Below, piece after piece: positions 7,037 through 14,202 of a stretch of 14,458 bases of DNA. The position numbers and the translations under genes are program-made. Below the pieces are notes generated by a model. That model saw nothing but the letters and a program-made list of their open reading frames with translations, ran no database searches and was not told the DNA's origin. Source of the stretch: an actinobacterium acAMD-2 (lineage in GTDB: Bacteria; Actinomycetota; Actinomycetes; UBA12327); assembly GCA_000754455.1 (NCBI GenBank), contig JNSE01000017.1:1-14458 (forward strand), written 5' to 3'. Position 1 is the stretch's first letter. Every line of letters starts with the position of its first letter.

Positions 7037-9108
7037 ACTACCCCGAGGCACCACGGCTTGACCTAGTCGAAAACCTGCACGGAACCGCTGTCGCTGATCC
7101 CTACCGCTGGCTCGAAGATGCCCAAGATGCGCGCACAATCACGTGGCTCTCCGCACAAGACAGCTTGGTGGCTCAAGCGTGTGCCGAGTGGAGCACGTCG
7201 AGTCATTGGGAATCGCGTTTGCGGGATCTGATGTCGGCCGGAGCCATCTCTCCCCCGATTTGGCGTGGTGAACGCGCTTTCTTTATGCGTCGCACCGCTG
7301 AACAAGAACACGCCCTCTTACTCACCATCGATCCCGATGGCACCGAGCGCGTCCTGATCGACCCCATGGACTTGGACTCGCAAGGCCTGACCACCCTCGA
7401 TACCTGGCAGCCGTCCAAAGAGGGCAACCTCCTCGCGTATCAAGTCTCCGAAGGTGGCAACGAGGAATCCATCTTGCGCGTCATGCGCGTCAGCGATGGC
7501 TCTCTCGTTGACGGACCGATTGATCGCGCGCGCTACTCACCGGTTGCATGGTTGCCCGGCGAAGAAAAGTTTTACTACGTGCGTCGCGTTGACCCCAGCA
7601 CCATTCCCGCTGAAGAAGAGCAGTACCACCGTCGCATTTGGCTTCACACTCTTGGACAACATCCCGACACCGACATTGAAATCTTTGGTGCCGGCCAGAC
7701 CATCACCAATTACTACGGCGTGGGTGTGAGTCGAGACGGTCGCTGGCTAGAGATCTCAGCGGCCGAAGGCACCGCACCTCGCAATGACCTGTGGGTCGCC
7801 GATCTTTCTACGTGTGCACCGGAACGTCCCGACCTGCGCGAAGTGCAAGTTGGAATTGATGCTCAAACTGGTTTGGAATTTGGTCGCGACGGGCGCATTT
7901 ATGTCTTTACTGACCTTGATGCCCCGCGCGGCCGCATTTGTGTCACTGATGCCGACCACATGACCCCTGACCACTGGCGTGACCTCATTTCTCAAGATGA
8001 CATCGCTGTGCTGGATGGATTTGGCATCTTGGATGGGCCCGAACTTGACGAGCCGGTGATGTTGGCGACCTGGACGCGACACAGCGTGGGTGAAATCACG
8101 GTGCATCGCCTTGAGGATGGAGAGCAAACCGGCGTTGTCCCAGCTCCTGGAGTGGGAACACTGGGCGGAATCGTTGAGCGCCCCGAAGGTGGACACGAAG
8201 CCTGGTTTAGCTACTCCGACTACACCACACCAAGCAGCATTCAACACTTCGATGCGCGCACGATGACCACATCGTTGTGGGCGAATGCACCGGGCACTGT
8301 CGTTGTCCCTTCAGTATCGACCCAACAAGTCGTCTACTCGTCAAACGATGGCACGCAGGTGCACATGTTTGTCATCTCGCCGAGTACAACCCCAGATAAG
8401 CCACGGCCGACCATCCTTTACGGCTACGGCGGCTTTGGCTTGCCACTCTCCCCTGGTTTTTCGGCAAGCATCTTGGCCTGGGTTGAAGCCGGTGGCGTCT
8501 ACGTAGTGACTAATTTGCGCGGAGGCGGCGAAGAAGGCGAACAGTGGCACCGCGACGGAATGCTGGGTAACAAGCAAAACGTCTTCGATGACTTTCACGC
8601 TGCCGCGGAGTACCTCATTGCCCACGGGTGGACCAGCCCAAGCCAACTGGGGATCAGCGGTGGCTCGAACGGTGGCCTGCTTGTTGGCGCAGCCCTGGTT
8701 CAACGCCCAGATCTGTATCGCAGCGTGGTGTGTTCGGCTCCGCTGTTGGACATGATCCGATTTGAAACCTCGGGGCTAGGCGCTACCTGGAATGTTGAAT
8801 ACGGCAGCGCCTCAATCGCCGAGGAATTCGAGTGGCTGCGTGCGTACTCGCCGTACCACCATGTAAATGAGGGAACGGACTACCCAGCCGTCCTCTTCAC
8901 TGTCTTTGATCAAGACACTCGCGTTGATCCGATGCATGCGCGCAAGATGTGTGCCGCACTCCAACATGCCAACACCGGTGATCATCCGATCTTGTTACGA
9001 CGAGAAAGCGATGTAGGCCACGGTGCGCGATCGTTGAGTCGAAGCATTGGCCTCACGGTCGATACGTTGGCCTTTACTGCACACGAACTCGGTCTTAACG
9101 TTACGTAG
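7033..9108 (+). CDS. Prolyl oligopeptidase family serine peptidase (S9A)
   Basis: The product is a 691-residue serine peptidase that cleaves short peptides, typically after proline (prolyl oligopeptidase) or basic residues (oligopeptidase B). The N-terminus has the family block DPYRWLED (about 22-29), followed by a beta-propeller region (about 75-400) and a C-terminal alpha/beta hydrolase domain. The catalytic triad is visible: Ser545 in GGSNGG, Asp632 in RVDP, and His663 in VGHGA. There is no signal peptide, so it should be cytoplasmic. The GGSNGG and GHG surroundings favour the prolyl-endopeptidase branch. Its ATG overlaps the pepN stop by 4 bp (ATGA), which implies translational coupling. 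Its last 8 bp overlap the end of the converging haemoglobin gene. Confidence 0.93.
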   Translation: MNYPEAPRLDLVENLHGTAVADPYRWLEDAQDARTITWLSAQDSLVAQACAEWSTSSHWESRLRDLMSAGAISPPIWRGERAFFMRRTAEQEHALLLTIDPDGTERVLIDPMDLDSQGLTTLDTWQPSKEGNLLAYQVSEGGNEESILRVMRVSDGSLVDGPIDRARYSPVAWLPGEEKFYYVRRVDPSTIPAEEEQYHRRIWLHTLGQHPDTDIEIFGAGQTITNYYGVGVSRDGRWLEISAAEGTAPRNDLWVADLSTCAPERPDLREVQVGIDAQTGLEFGRDGRIYVFTDLDAPRGRICVTDADHMTPDHWRDLISQDDIAVLDGFGILDGPELDEPVMLATWTRHSVGEITVHRLEDGEQTGVVPAPGVGTLGGIVERPEGGHEAWFSYSDYTTPSSIQHFDARTMTTSLWANAPGTVVVPSVSTQQVVYSSNDGTQVHMFVISPSTTPDKPRPTILYGYGGFGLPLSPGFSASILAWVEAGGVYVVTNLRGGGEEGEQWHRDGMLGNKQNVFDDFHAAAEYLIAHGWTSPSQLGISGGSNGGLLVGAALVQRPDLYRSVVCSAPLLDMIRFETSGLGATWNVEYGSASIAEEFEWLRAYSPYHHVNEGTDYPAVLFTVFDQDTRVDPMHARKMCAALQHANTGDHPILLRRESDVGHGARSLSRSIGLTVDTLAFTAHELGLNVT

Positions 9109-9502
9109 CCCAACGGCCCGAGTCAGGGCCAGGTGTGTTGACCATCGCGTAGGCAGCGTCAACGAGGTATTCCCACAGCTCTTCATCCAGTTCAGGGGCA
9201 AGTCGAATCGAATCGACGGCCTTACGCATGTGATCAAGCCACTTGTCGCGCGCTTCGGGAGTGATCGGGAACTCGGCGTGGCGCATGCGCAGACGGGGGT
9301 GACCGCGTTGCTCCGAATACGTCTTAGGCCCACCCCAATATTGCTCAAGGAACCAGCGCAACCGATCTTCGGCCGGACCCAAATCCGCGTCGGGGTACAT
9401 CGGTCGGATCAATTCGTCCTCAGCGATGGCGTCATAGAACCCGCGCACCATCGTGCTGAAGGCTTCTGCTCCGCCGAAACGGTCGAAGAATGTGTCGCTC
9501 AC
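9101..9502 (-). CDS. glbO: Group II truncated haemoglobin (trHbO)
   Basis: The product is a 133-residue haem protein of the 2-over-2 globin class, thought to handle O2, NO or peroxide chemistry. The haem-pocket residues are all present: Tyr23 (B10), Tyr36 (CD1), His75 (F8, proximal) and Trp88 (G8). The diagnostic stretches AEDRLRWFLEQYWGGP and YSEQRGHPRLRMRHA are nearly those of M. tuberculosis GlbO. With a start at GTG 9502 the residue numbers equal those I recall for mycobacterial GlbO, so I prefer it to GTG 9517 five codons upstream. A GACAAT box at 9514-9509 lies 6 nt before this GTG, so a leaderless transcript is possible. The gene is also last in the ssb-ettA-SDR cluster, 43 bp behind the preceding gene. 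Confidence 0.93.
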   Translation of the reverse strand: MSDTFFDRFGGAEAFSTMVRGFYDAIAEDELIRPMYPDADLGPAEDRLRWFLEQYWGGPKTYSEQRGHPRLRMRHAEFPITPEARDKWLDHMRKAVDSIRLAPELDEELWEYLVDAAYAMVNTPGPDSGRWAT

Positions 9503-9508
9503 GTCTCT

Positions 9509-9514
9509 ATTGTC
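9509..9514 (-). promoter_or_regulatory. Possible -10 box for a leaderless glbO transcript
   Basis: GACAAT on the minus strand matches four of six TATAAT positions and ends 6 nt before the chosen GTG of glbO, the distance expected when transcription begins at the start codon. No convincing -35 is seen, and read-through from the upstream genes is an alternative. Confidence 0.25.
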
Positions 9515-9545
9515 CACTCGGCGTCAACGATTCCCCCACGGGCTA

Positions 9546-11021
9546 CTAATCCGGCACACTCACCGATCGTGCGGCCTCGGCGATGTTTCGTACCATCGCT
9601 CCGAAAACGAAGACGTGGAATATCGACACCGACCACCAGTAACTGTGCCCCGCAAGCCCGCGGGGGTGGAATAACGCCCGCTGGTGATACAACGTTGCGC
9701 CAGTCGGACTGGTGCGAACCTCCATTTCAAGCCAGGCCAGACCTGGCAGTTTCATTTCCGCACGCAACCGCAACAGGTGGCCTGGGACGAGTTCTTCTAC
9801 CCGCCAAAAATCAACCGGCTCACCGACCATCAGATGTTGCGGGTCCCGACGACCGCGCCGCAGTCCTACGCCGCCCATCAGTCGATCCGACACGCCTCGG
9901 ATTTCCCAAGCAAACGGAAACGAGTACCACCCGTTGTCGCCGCCCACGCCTTCGATGACTGCCCATAGCTGTTCCGGCGAAGCCTGCACTTCGCTCTCGC
10001 GCTCGTCGGTATACAGCGAACCACCTGCCCAGTCAGGGTCGGTGGGTAACGGATCCGAGGGGACACCAGAAACTGATGCCTGAGACCAGCGGGTTTGCAC
10101 TTGCATATCTTTGACTCGCTGCAAGGCAAGGGAAACTGCATCCGCGAACCCCAAAAGACCTTCGGGCGGATCAGGGATTAGTGCGACAATGTCGCGCTCC
10201 TGACACACCGATTCATTCCGCAAGGAATCAACTAGGGGTTTAGCTGTTGCCGCCGGCAAAGGAGTGACTACGCCCACCCAGTGACTTGACAGGCGTGGGG
10301 TCAGCACTGGGACATTGATGATCAGGCGCTTACGCAAGCCGGCCGTCCTAGCAAATTGCTGCATCATCTCCTGATACGTCAAGACATCAGGTCCACCAAT
10401 ATCAAATGCACGATTGATTTGGCCTGGAATCGAAGCGCTGGCTACTAAATAGCGAAGGACGTCGCGAATGGCGATCGGTTGGGTGCGCGTGTTCACCCAC
10501 TTTGGGGTCACCATCGCCGGCAATCTCTCCGTCAGATAGCGCACCATTTCAAAGGACAAGGAGCCCGAACCAATAATGACCGCAGCTCGCAACACGATTG
10601 TCGGCACGGCGCAGGAGAGCAGGATGTCCTCGACGTCAAGTCGCGACTTCATGTGTGCGGACAAGTCCTCGTCATGGGTAAGCCCACCGAGATAAATGAT
10701 CCGACCTAGGTGCGTGGCTTCGGCCGCTGCGGCAAAGGCTCGAGCGATGCGTGTTTCGGTGGATTCAAAATCAGGACCGCTACCCAGCGAGTGCATCAGG
10801 TAGTACGCCACATCCATGCCCTCGAGTGCTCGCTCCACTGCTTCTTGGTCGCCCGCGTCAGCTACAGCTACTTCTACTTGATCAATCCAGGGGAAATCCC
10901 GAAGGCGCTCGGGGTGACGCACCATAACGCGCACTTCATGGCCGGCAGCCAAGAGTTCAGGAATCAAGCGCCCACCGACATAGCCGGTAGCACCGGTAAC
11001 CACACACTTAATCGGAGCCAT
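9546..11021 (-). CDS. NAD(P)-binding SDR-like protein with C-terminal DUF2867 domain
   Basis: The product is a 491-residue two-domain protein. Residues 1-310 are an atypical extended/NmrA-like Rossmann domain with the dinucleotide motif TGATGYVGG at 9-17, a basic VMVRHPER segment (about 32-39) that would suit NADP(H), YYLMHSLGSG (73-82) and a DIGGPDVLTYQEMM block (207-220). Residues about 340-480 match the DUF2867 pattern, with GWYSFPF, LMGGVGLRRGRRDP and the YHQRALFHPRGLAGHSYWW stretch. Proteins of this build are annotated as oxidoreductases, substrate unknown. I took ATG 11021 because the Rossmann strand begins directly there. The frame stays open to 11096, which would overlap ettA. There is no clear ribosome site; TAAGAC lies 7 nt upstream. 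It lies between ettA and glbO. Confidence 0.88.
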   Translation of the reverse strand: MAPIKCVVTGATGYVGGRLIPELLAAGHEVRVMVRHPERLRDFPWIDQVEVAVADAGDQEAVERALEGMDVAYYLMHSLGSGPDFESTETRIARAFAAAAEATHLGRIIYLGGLTHDEDLSAHMKSRLDVEDILLSCAVPTIVLRAAVIIGSGSLSFEMVRYLTERLPAMVTPKWVNTRTQPIAIRDVLRYLVASASIPGQINRAFDIGGPDVLTYQEMMQQFARTAGLRKRLIINVPVLTPRLSSHWVGVVTPLPAATAKPLVDSLRNESVCQERDIVALIPDPPEGLLGFADAVSLALQRVKDMQVQTRWSQASVSGVPSDPLPTDPDWAGGSLYTDERESEVQASPEQLWAVIEGVGGDNGWYSFPFAWEIRGVSDRLMGGVGLRRGRRDPQHLMVGEPVDFWRVEELVPGHLLRLRAEMKLPGLAWLEMEVRTSPTGATLYHQRALFHPRGLAGHSYWWSVSIFHVFVFGAMVRNIAEAARSVSVPD

Positions 11022-11064
11022 GAACCAAGTCTTACGCTCTTTGGGCTGCTTTGCTCGGTGAAAG

Positions 11065-12735
11065 TTACCCGCGGGTGAGTTTGCGGTACGTCGCACGATG
11101 CGGACGAGCCGCGTCCGGACCTAAGCGCTCGATCTTGTTGGCCTCATAGGACTCAAAGTTGCCCTCAAACCAGAACCACTTGGATTCGCCCTCGTAGGCC
11201 AAGATGTGGGTGGCCACTCGGTCCAGGAACCAGCGATCGTGGCTGACCACTACCGCGCAACCAGGAAATTCCAACAATGCGTTCTCCAACGAGGACAGCG
11301 TTTCGACGTCCAAGTCGTTGGTTGGTTCGTCCAAGAGCAACAGGTTTCCACCCTGCTTCAGAGTCAGTGCCAGGTTCAACCGGTTGCGCTCACCACCGGA
11401 GAGAACACCGGCTGGCTTTTGCTGATCGGGGCCCTTGAATCCGAAAGCAGATACGTAAGCACGCGACGGCATTTCGACATTGCCCACCTTGATCCAGTCC
11501 AAACCATCGGACACGACTTCCCACAGCGTTTTCTCGGCTTCAATGCCGCCACGGTTCTGATCAACATAGGACGTCTTGACCGTCTCACCGACCTTGATGG
11601 AGCCTTCGTCGGGTTGTTCCTCGCCGGTGATCATGCGGAACAAGGTCGTCTTACCCGCACCGTTAGGACCGATCACTCCGACGATGCCGTTGCGCGGCAA
11701 GGTGAAGGACAGGTCATCGATGAGCACACGCTCACCAAATCCCTTGGTCAGATGCTCAACTTCGACCACCACATTTCCCAGTCGCGGGCCGGGCGGAATT
11801 TGAATCTCTTCCATGTCGAGCTTGCGGGCCTTGTCGGCCTCCGCCGCCATCTCTTCGTATCGAGACAAACGCGCCTTGCTCTTGGCCTGACGGCCCTTGG
11901 CACTGGAGCGCACCCATTCGAGTTCTTCCTTGATCCGCTTGGCTCGCTTGGCGTCCTTTTGGCCTTCGACCTTCATGCGCTCAGCCTTGGTCTGAAGGTA
12001 GGTCGAGTAGTTGCCTTCGTAGGGGTAGGCCCGGCCACGGTCGAGTTCAAGAATCCACTGCGCGACGTTGTCGAGGAAGTACCGGTCGTGAGTTACCGCA
12101 ACCACGGTTCCTGGGTACTTCTCGAGGTGTTGCTCCAGCCACAGCACGGACTCAGCATCCAAGTGGTTGGTGGGTTCGTCGAGCAGCAACAGGTCAGGGG
12201 CTTGCAAAAGTAGGCGACACAACGCGATGCGACGACGCTCACCACCGGACAGAACGGTGACATCGGCATCTCCTGGAGGACAGCGCAGTGCATCCATGGC
12301 TTGCTCAATTTGCGAGTCAAGGTCCCAGGCGTTGCGGTGATCGAGTTGTTCCTGCAACTTGCCCATTTGGGCGAGAAGGGTGTCGAAGTCCGCATCGGGT
12401 TCACCGAGCTTGGCGGAAATGTCATTGAACTCGTGCAACATGGCGATGGTTTCGGCCACGCCATCTTCCACGTTTTCTAGCGCGGTCTTGGTTGGGTCGA
12501 GTTCGGGCTCCTGCAGCAAGATCCCGACCGAATACCCAGGAGACAAGGTGGCGTCACCGTTAGACGCGGTATCCAAGCCAGCCATGATTTTCAGGACCGT
12601 GGACTTACCGGCACCGTTAGGGCCGACCACACCGATTTTTGCGCCGGGAAAGAACGCCAGCGTCACGTCATCAAGGATGACCTTGTCGCCGTGCGCCTTG
12701 CGCGCCTTGTACATCTGATAAATGAACTCCGCCAT
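11065..12735 (-). CDS. ettA: Energy-dependent translational throttle protein EttA (ABC-F ATPase)
   Basis: The product is a 556-residue ABC-F protein with two nucleotide-binding domains and no membrane segments. It binds the ribosomal E site and gates elongation by ATP state. Domain 1 has Walker A GPNGAGKST (38-46), LSGGE (162-166) and LLLLDEPTN with Glu187. Domain 2 has GPNGAGKTT (356-364), LSGGE (445-449) and LLLLDEPTND with Glu470. The charged linker at about 240-320 (KAERMKVEGQ, RQAKSKARLSRYEE) is the P-site tRNA interaction motif. The end AARPHRATYRKLTRG is typical. ATG 12735 (MAEFIYQM) is the family start; GTG 12741 two codons upstream is less likely. It follows ssb by 11 bp, so the two are probably co-transcribed. 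Confidence 0.96.
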   Translation of the reverse strand: MAEFIYQMYKARKAHGDKVILDDVTLAFFPGAKIGVVGPNGAGKSTVLKIMAGLDTASNGDATLSPGYSVGILLQEPELDPTKTALENVEDGVAETIAMLHEFNDISAKLGEPDADFDTLLAQMGKLQEQLDHRNAWDLDSQIEQAMDALRCPPGDADVTVLSGGERRRIALCRLLLQAPDLLLLDEPTNHLDAESVLWLEQHLEKYPGTVVAVTHDRYFLDNVAQWILELDRGRAYPYEGNYSTYLQTKAERMKVEGQKDAKRAKRIKEELEWVRSSAKGRQAKSKARLSRYEEMAAEADKARKLDMEEIQIPPGPRLGNVVVEVEHLTKGFGERVLIDDLSFTLPRNGIVGVIGPNGAGKTTLFRMITGEEQPDEGSIKVGETVKTSYVDQNRGGIEAEKTLWEVVSDGLDWIKVGNVEMPSRAYVSAFGFKGPDQQKPAGVLSGGERNRLNLALTLKQGGNLLLLDEPTNDLDVETLSSLENALLEFPGCAVVVSHDRWFLDRVATHILAYEGESKWFWFEGNFESYEANKIERLGPDAARPHRATYRKLTRG

Positions 12736-12746
12736 AAGCACCCACC

Positions 12747-13187
12747 CTACGCAACGGCCTGCTCCACAAAGGCAGGGGCAGGGCTGGTTTCATCAGCAAG
12801 CACTGAATCATCACCGGCAAAGTCGCGTTTGGCTGCCCGCGTAAACGCGCTGACTCCGCGCGCGAGGTCATGTCCCACACTGCTGGCATCCACCTCAACC
12901 GAAACGCCGCGGCGATCTTCGTTGGCCCATTCCCGCACCTTCAACGCGCCGGCCACGATGACTGGGTCGCCCTTGCTGATGGATTCGGCCACGTGCCGCG
13001 CTAGCTTGCGCCAACACGTGATGCGCACGTACGAGGTGTCCCCATCAATCCACTGACCAATGCCCCGATCGAAACGGCGCGTGGTGGTGGCCAATCGAAA
13101 CGTGGAGTACTCAATGCCATTGGGGGTGGCGCCGATGGTGACGTCAGTGACGGCGTTGCCCACGAGGGTGATGCTGGTTTGATTCAT
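12747..13187 (-). CDS. ssb: Single-stranded DNA-binding protein, secondary actinobacterial type
   Basis: The product is a 146-residue OB-fold ssDNA-binding protein. The fold is visible from ITLVGNAVTDV (6-16) through TFRLATTTRRFD (29-40), SYVRITCWRKLARHVAESI (52-70) and GDPVIVAGALKVREW (73-87). The C-terminus is short and lacks the acidic DDDIPF-like tip that recruits partner proteins in the housekeeping SSB, so this is probably the second SSB paralogue, like Rv2478c beside ettA in mycobacteria. The start ATG 13187 is supported by AGGAG (13197-13193) 5 nt upstream. The frame is open to 13229, but that extension has no such support. The gene heads the ssb-ettA-SDR-glbO minus-strand cluster. 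Confidence 0.92.
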   Translation of the reverse strand: MNQTSITLVGNAVTDVTIGATPNGIEYSTFRLATTTRRFDRGIGQWIDGDTSYVRITCWRKLARHVAESISKGDPVIVAGALKVREWANEDRRGVSVEVDASSVGHDLARGVSAFTRAAKRDFAGDDSVLADETSPAPAFVEQAVA

Positions 13188-13257
13188 TAAGGCTCCTAGT
13201 AGTGATGGTCCATCAAGACCACGAGCCAACCAAGGGCAACAGACCTCATCGAAGCCA

Positions 13258-13290
13258 CACAGCCGAATCTGTGGACATGTGGCGGCTGTG
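13258..13290. promoter_or_regulatory. Inverted repeat in the ssb/tRNA-Arg divergent spacer
   Basis: The 133-bp gap 13188-13320 contains CACAGCCG (13258-13265) and its exact complement CGGCTGTG (13283-13290), 17 nt apart. On the minus strand the spacer carries additional CCACA repeats. It could be an operator for ssb or tRNA-Arg, or a hairpin. No clear -35/-10 pair for ssb could be assigned. TAAGTT at 13305-13310 is a weak -10 candidate for tRNA-Arg. Confidence 0.3.
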
Positions 13291-13320
13291 GAAGTCCTCG
13301 CGGGTAAGTTGTGGCATCCA

Positions 13321-13397
13321 GCGCTCGTAGCTCAGCCGGATAGAGCAACTGCCTTCTAAGCAGTCGGTCGCAGGTTCAAGTCCTGCCGAGCGCACCA
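13321..13397 (+). tRNA. tRNA-Arg (anticodon UCU)
   Basis: The cloverleaf is complete. The acceptor GCGCTCG pairs with CGAGCGC (13387-13393), the D-stem is GCTC/GAGC, the anticodon stem ACTGC/GCAGT encloses CTTCTAA with anticodon TCT, and the T-arm is GCAGG, TTCAAGT, CCTGC. Discriminator A13394 is followed by an encoded CCA. It reads AGA and, by wobble, AGG arginine codons. Confidence 0.97.
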
Positions 13398-13402
13398 CCG
13401 CC

Positions 13403-13408
13403 TAGGGT
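13403..13408 (+). promoter_or_regulatory. -10 box for a leaderless oligoribonuclease transcript
   Basis: TAGGGT ends 7 nt before the orn ATG, so transcription would begin at or next to the start codon. There is no ribosome-binding sequence in the 18-nt gap after tRNA-Arg, which agrees with leaderless translation, common in actinobacteria. The octamer CCTAGGGT here is identical to that on the minus strand at 4453-4446 upstream of the DsbA-like gene. Confidence 0.45.
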
Positions 13409-13415
13409 TAGTCCC

Positions 13416-14015
13416 ATGAGCGATCATCTGGTGTGGATTGACTGTGAAATGACGGGCCTGGATCTTGAACGCGATGCGTTGATTGAGATCGCGGTCTTGG
13501 TCACTGACGCTGATCTCAATATCTTGGGCGAAGGCGTAGACCTCGTCATCGCTCCACCTGCGGAAGCGCTCGAGACCATGCCAGACATCGTGCGCAAAAT
13601 GCACACGTCCTCCGGTTTGCTTGATGTGCTGGCTGACGGCATCACCATGGAAGATGCACAAGCCCAAGCTCTGGCCTACATTCGCGAACACGTTCCCGAA
13701 GCGCGTAAGGCTCCCCTGGCTGGATCCTCGGTTCACACCGATCGCACGTTCCTGGCGCGCGACATGTCCGAACTTGAACAATGGGTCCATTACCGCAATG
13801 TCGACGTCAGCACCTTGAAGGAATTGGCCCGCCGCTGGTATCCGCGGGTGTATTTCAATACCCCTGACAAGGTGGGCAACCACCGCGCGCTGGCTGACAT
13901 CATCGACAGCATTGACGAACTCAGGTACTACCGAAACACCATGCTGGTGCCGCAACCGGGGCCCGACAGTGACGCTGCCAAGGCGGCTGCACGAGCCATT
14001 CGACTAGACCGGTAA
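13416..14015 (+). CDS. orn: Oligoribonuclease (DEDDh 3'-5' exoribonuclease)
   Basis: The product is a 199-residue exonuclease that degrades 2-5 nt RNA fragments and pGpG, finishing mRNA decay. The DEDDh residues are visible: Asp9 and Glu11 in WIDCEMTGLD, Asp109 in VHTDRTF, His156 and Asp161 in NHRALAD. The blocks ADLNILGEGVD, FLARDMSELE, VSTLKELARRWYPR and RYYRNT are standard for Orn. Length matches mycobacterial Orn. ATG 13416 is the only sensible start, as the first beta strand begins at residue 5. It is flanked by tRNA-Arg 18 bp upstream and tRNA-His 13 bp downstream, so some read-through into tRNA-His is possible. Confidence 0.97.
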   Translation: MSDHLVWIDCEMTGLDLERDALIEIAVLVTDADLNILGEGVDLVIAPPAEALETMPDIVRKMHTSSGLLDVLADGITMEDAQAQALAYIREHVPEARKAPLAGSSVHTDRTFLARDMSELEQWVHYRNVDVSTLKELARRWYPRVYFNTPDKVGNHRALADIIDSIDELRYYRNTMLVPQPGPDSDAAKAAARAIRLDR

Positions 14016-14028
14016 TGTGAGCGCCCTC

Positions 14029-14105
14029 GGTGGGTGTAGCTCAGCTGGTAGAGCGCCGCGTTGTGGTCGCGGATGTCGCGGGTTCAAGTCCCGTCACTCA
14101 CCCCA
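14029..14105 (+). tRNA. tRNA-His (anticodon GUG), G-1 and CCA encoded
   Basis: The acceptor GTGGGTG (14030-14036) pairs with CACTCAC (14095-14101) with one G-U pair. The anticodon stem CCGCG/CGCGG encloses TTGTGGT with anticodon GTG, and the T-arm is GCGGG, TTCAAGT, CCCGT. An extra G at 14029 faces discriminator C14102, the identity element of tRNA-His. CCA is encoded at 14103-14105. TAATGT at 14013-14018, overlapping the end of orn, is a possible -10 box. Confidence 0.97.
14089..14105. repeat. Left copy of a 17-bp direct repeat (tRNA-His 3' end)
   Basis: TCCCGTCACTCACCCCA, the 3' terminal 17 nt of tRNA-His, recurs exactly at 14203-14219, 114 bp downstream. A tRNA 3' end duplicated in direct orientation is the usual footprint of tyrosine-recombinase integration (attL/attR-like). 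Confidence 0.6.
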
Positions 14106-14110
14106 AAGAG

Positions 14111-14142
14111 AAAGACCCAGGGTTGATCCCCTGGGTCTTTTT
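14111..14142 (+). terminator. Intrinsic terminator after tRNA-His
   Basis: AAAGACCCAGGG (14111-14122) pairs perfectly with CCCTGGGTCTTT (14129-14140) over 12 bp around a 6-nt loop, and the descending arm runs into a five-T tract ending at 14142. It starts 5 nt after the tRNA CCA. The T-run is followed by CATTG. Confidence 0.88.
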
Positions 14143-14176
14143 CATTGTCGGATTGAAGAACTTGCGGGACTTGGGA

Positions 14177-14199
14177 GTTGGTCACCAACCGTGACCAAC
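14177..14199. repeat. 9-bp inverted repeat next to the duplicated tRNA-His end
   Basis: GTTGGTCAC (14177-14185) and GTGACCAAC (14191-14199) are perfect complements separated by 5 nt. The dyad ends 3 bp before the second copy of the tRNA-His 3' end. The size and geometry would suit a recombinase or repressor site; without a T-run it does not resemble a terminator. Confidence 0.45.
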
Positions 14200-14202
14200 G
14201 GA

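Noticed and set aside
9047..9958. Open reading frame of 303 codons on plus
   Set aside because: It runs antisense across glbO and the SDR-DUF2867 gene, both with strong family motifs, and its translation has the low-complexity Arg/Pro/Thr-rich look of a shadow frame.
11206..12213. Open reading frame of 335 codons on plus
   Set aside because: It is wholly antisense to ettA, whose motifs are continuous; the long open frame is a by-product of codon bias.
13356..13955. Open reading frame of 199 codons on minus
   Set aside because: It lies opposite orn and begins by translating the complement of tRNA-Arg, a familiar artefact.
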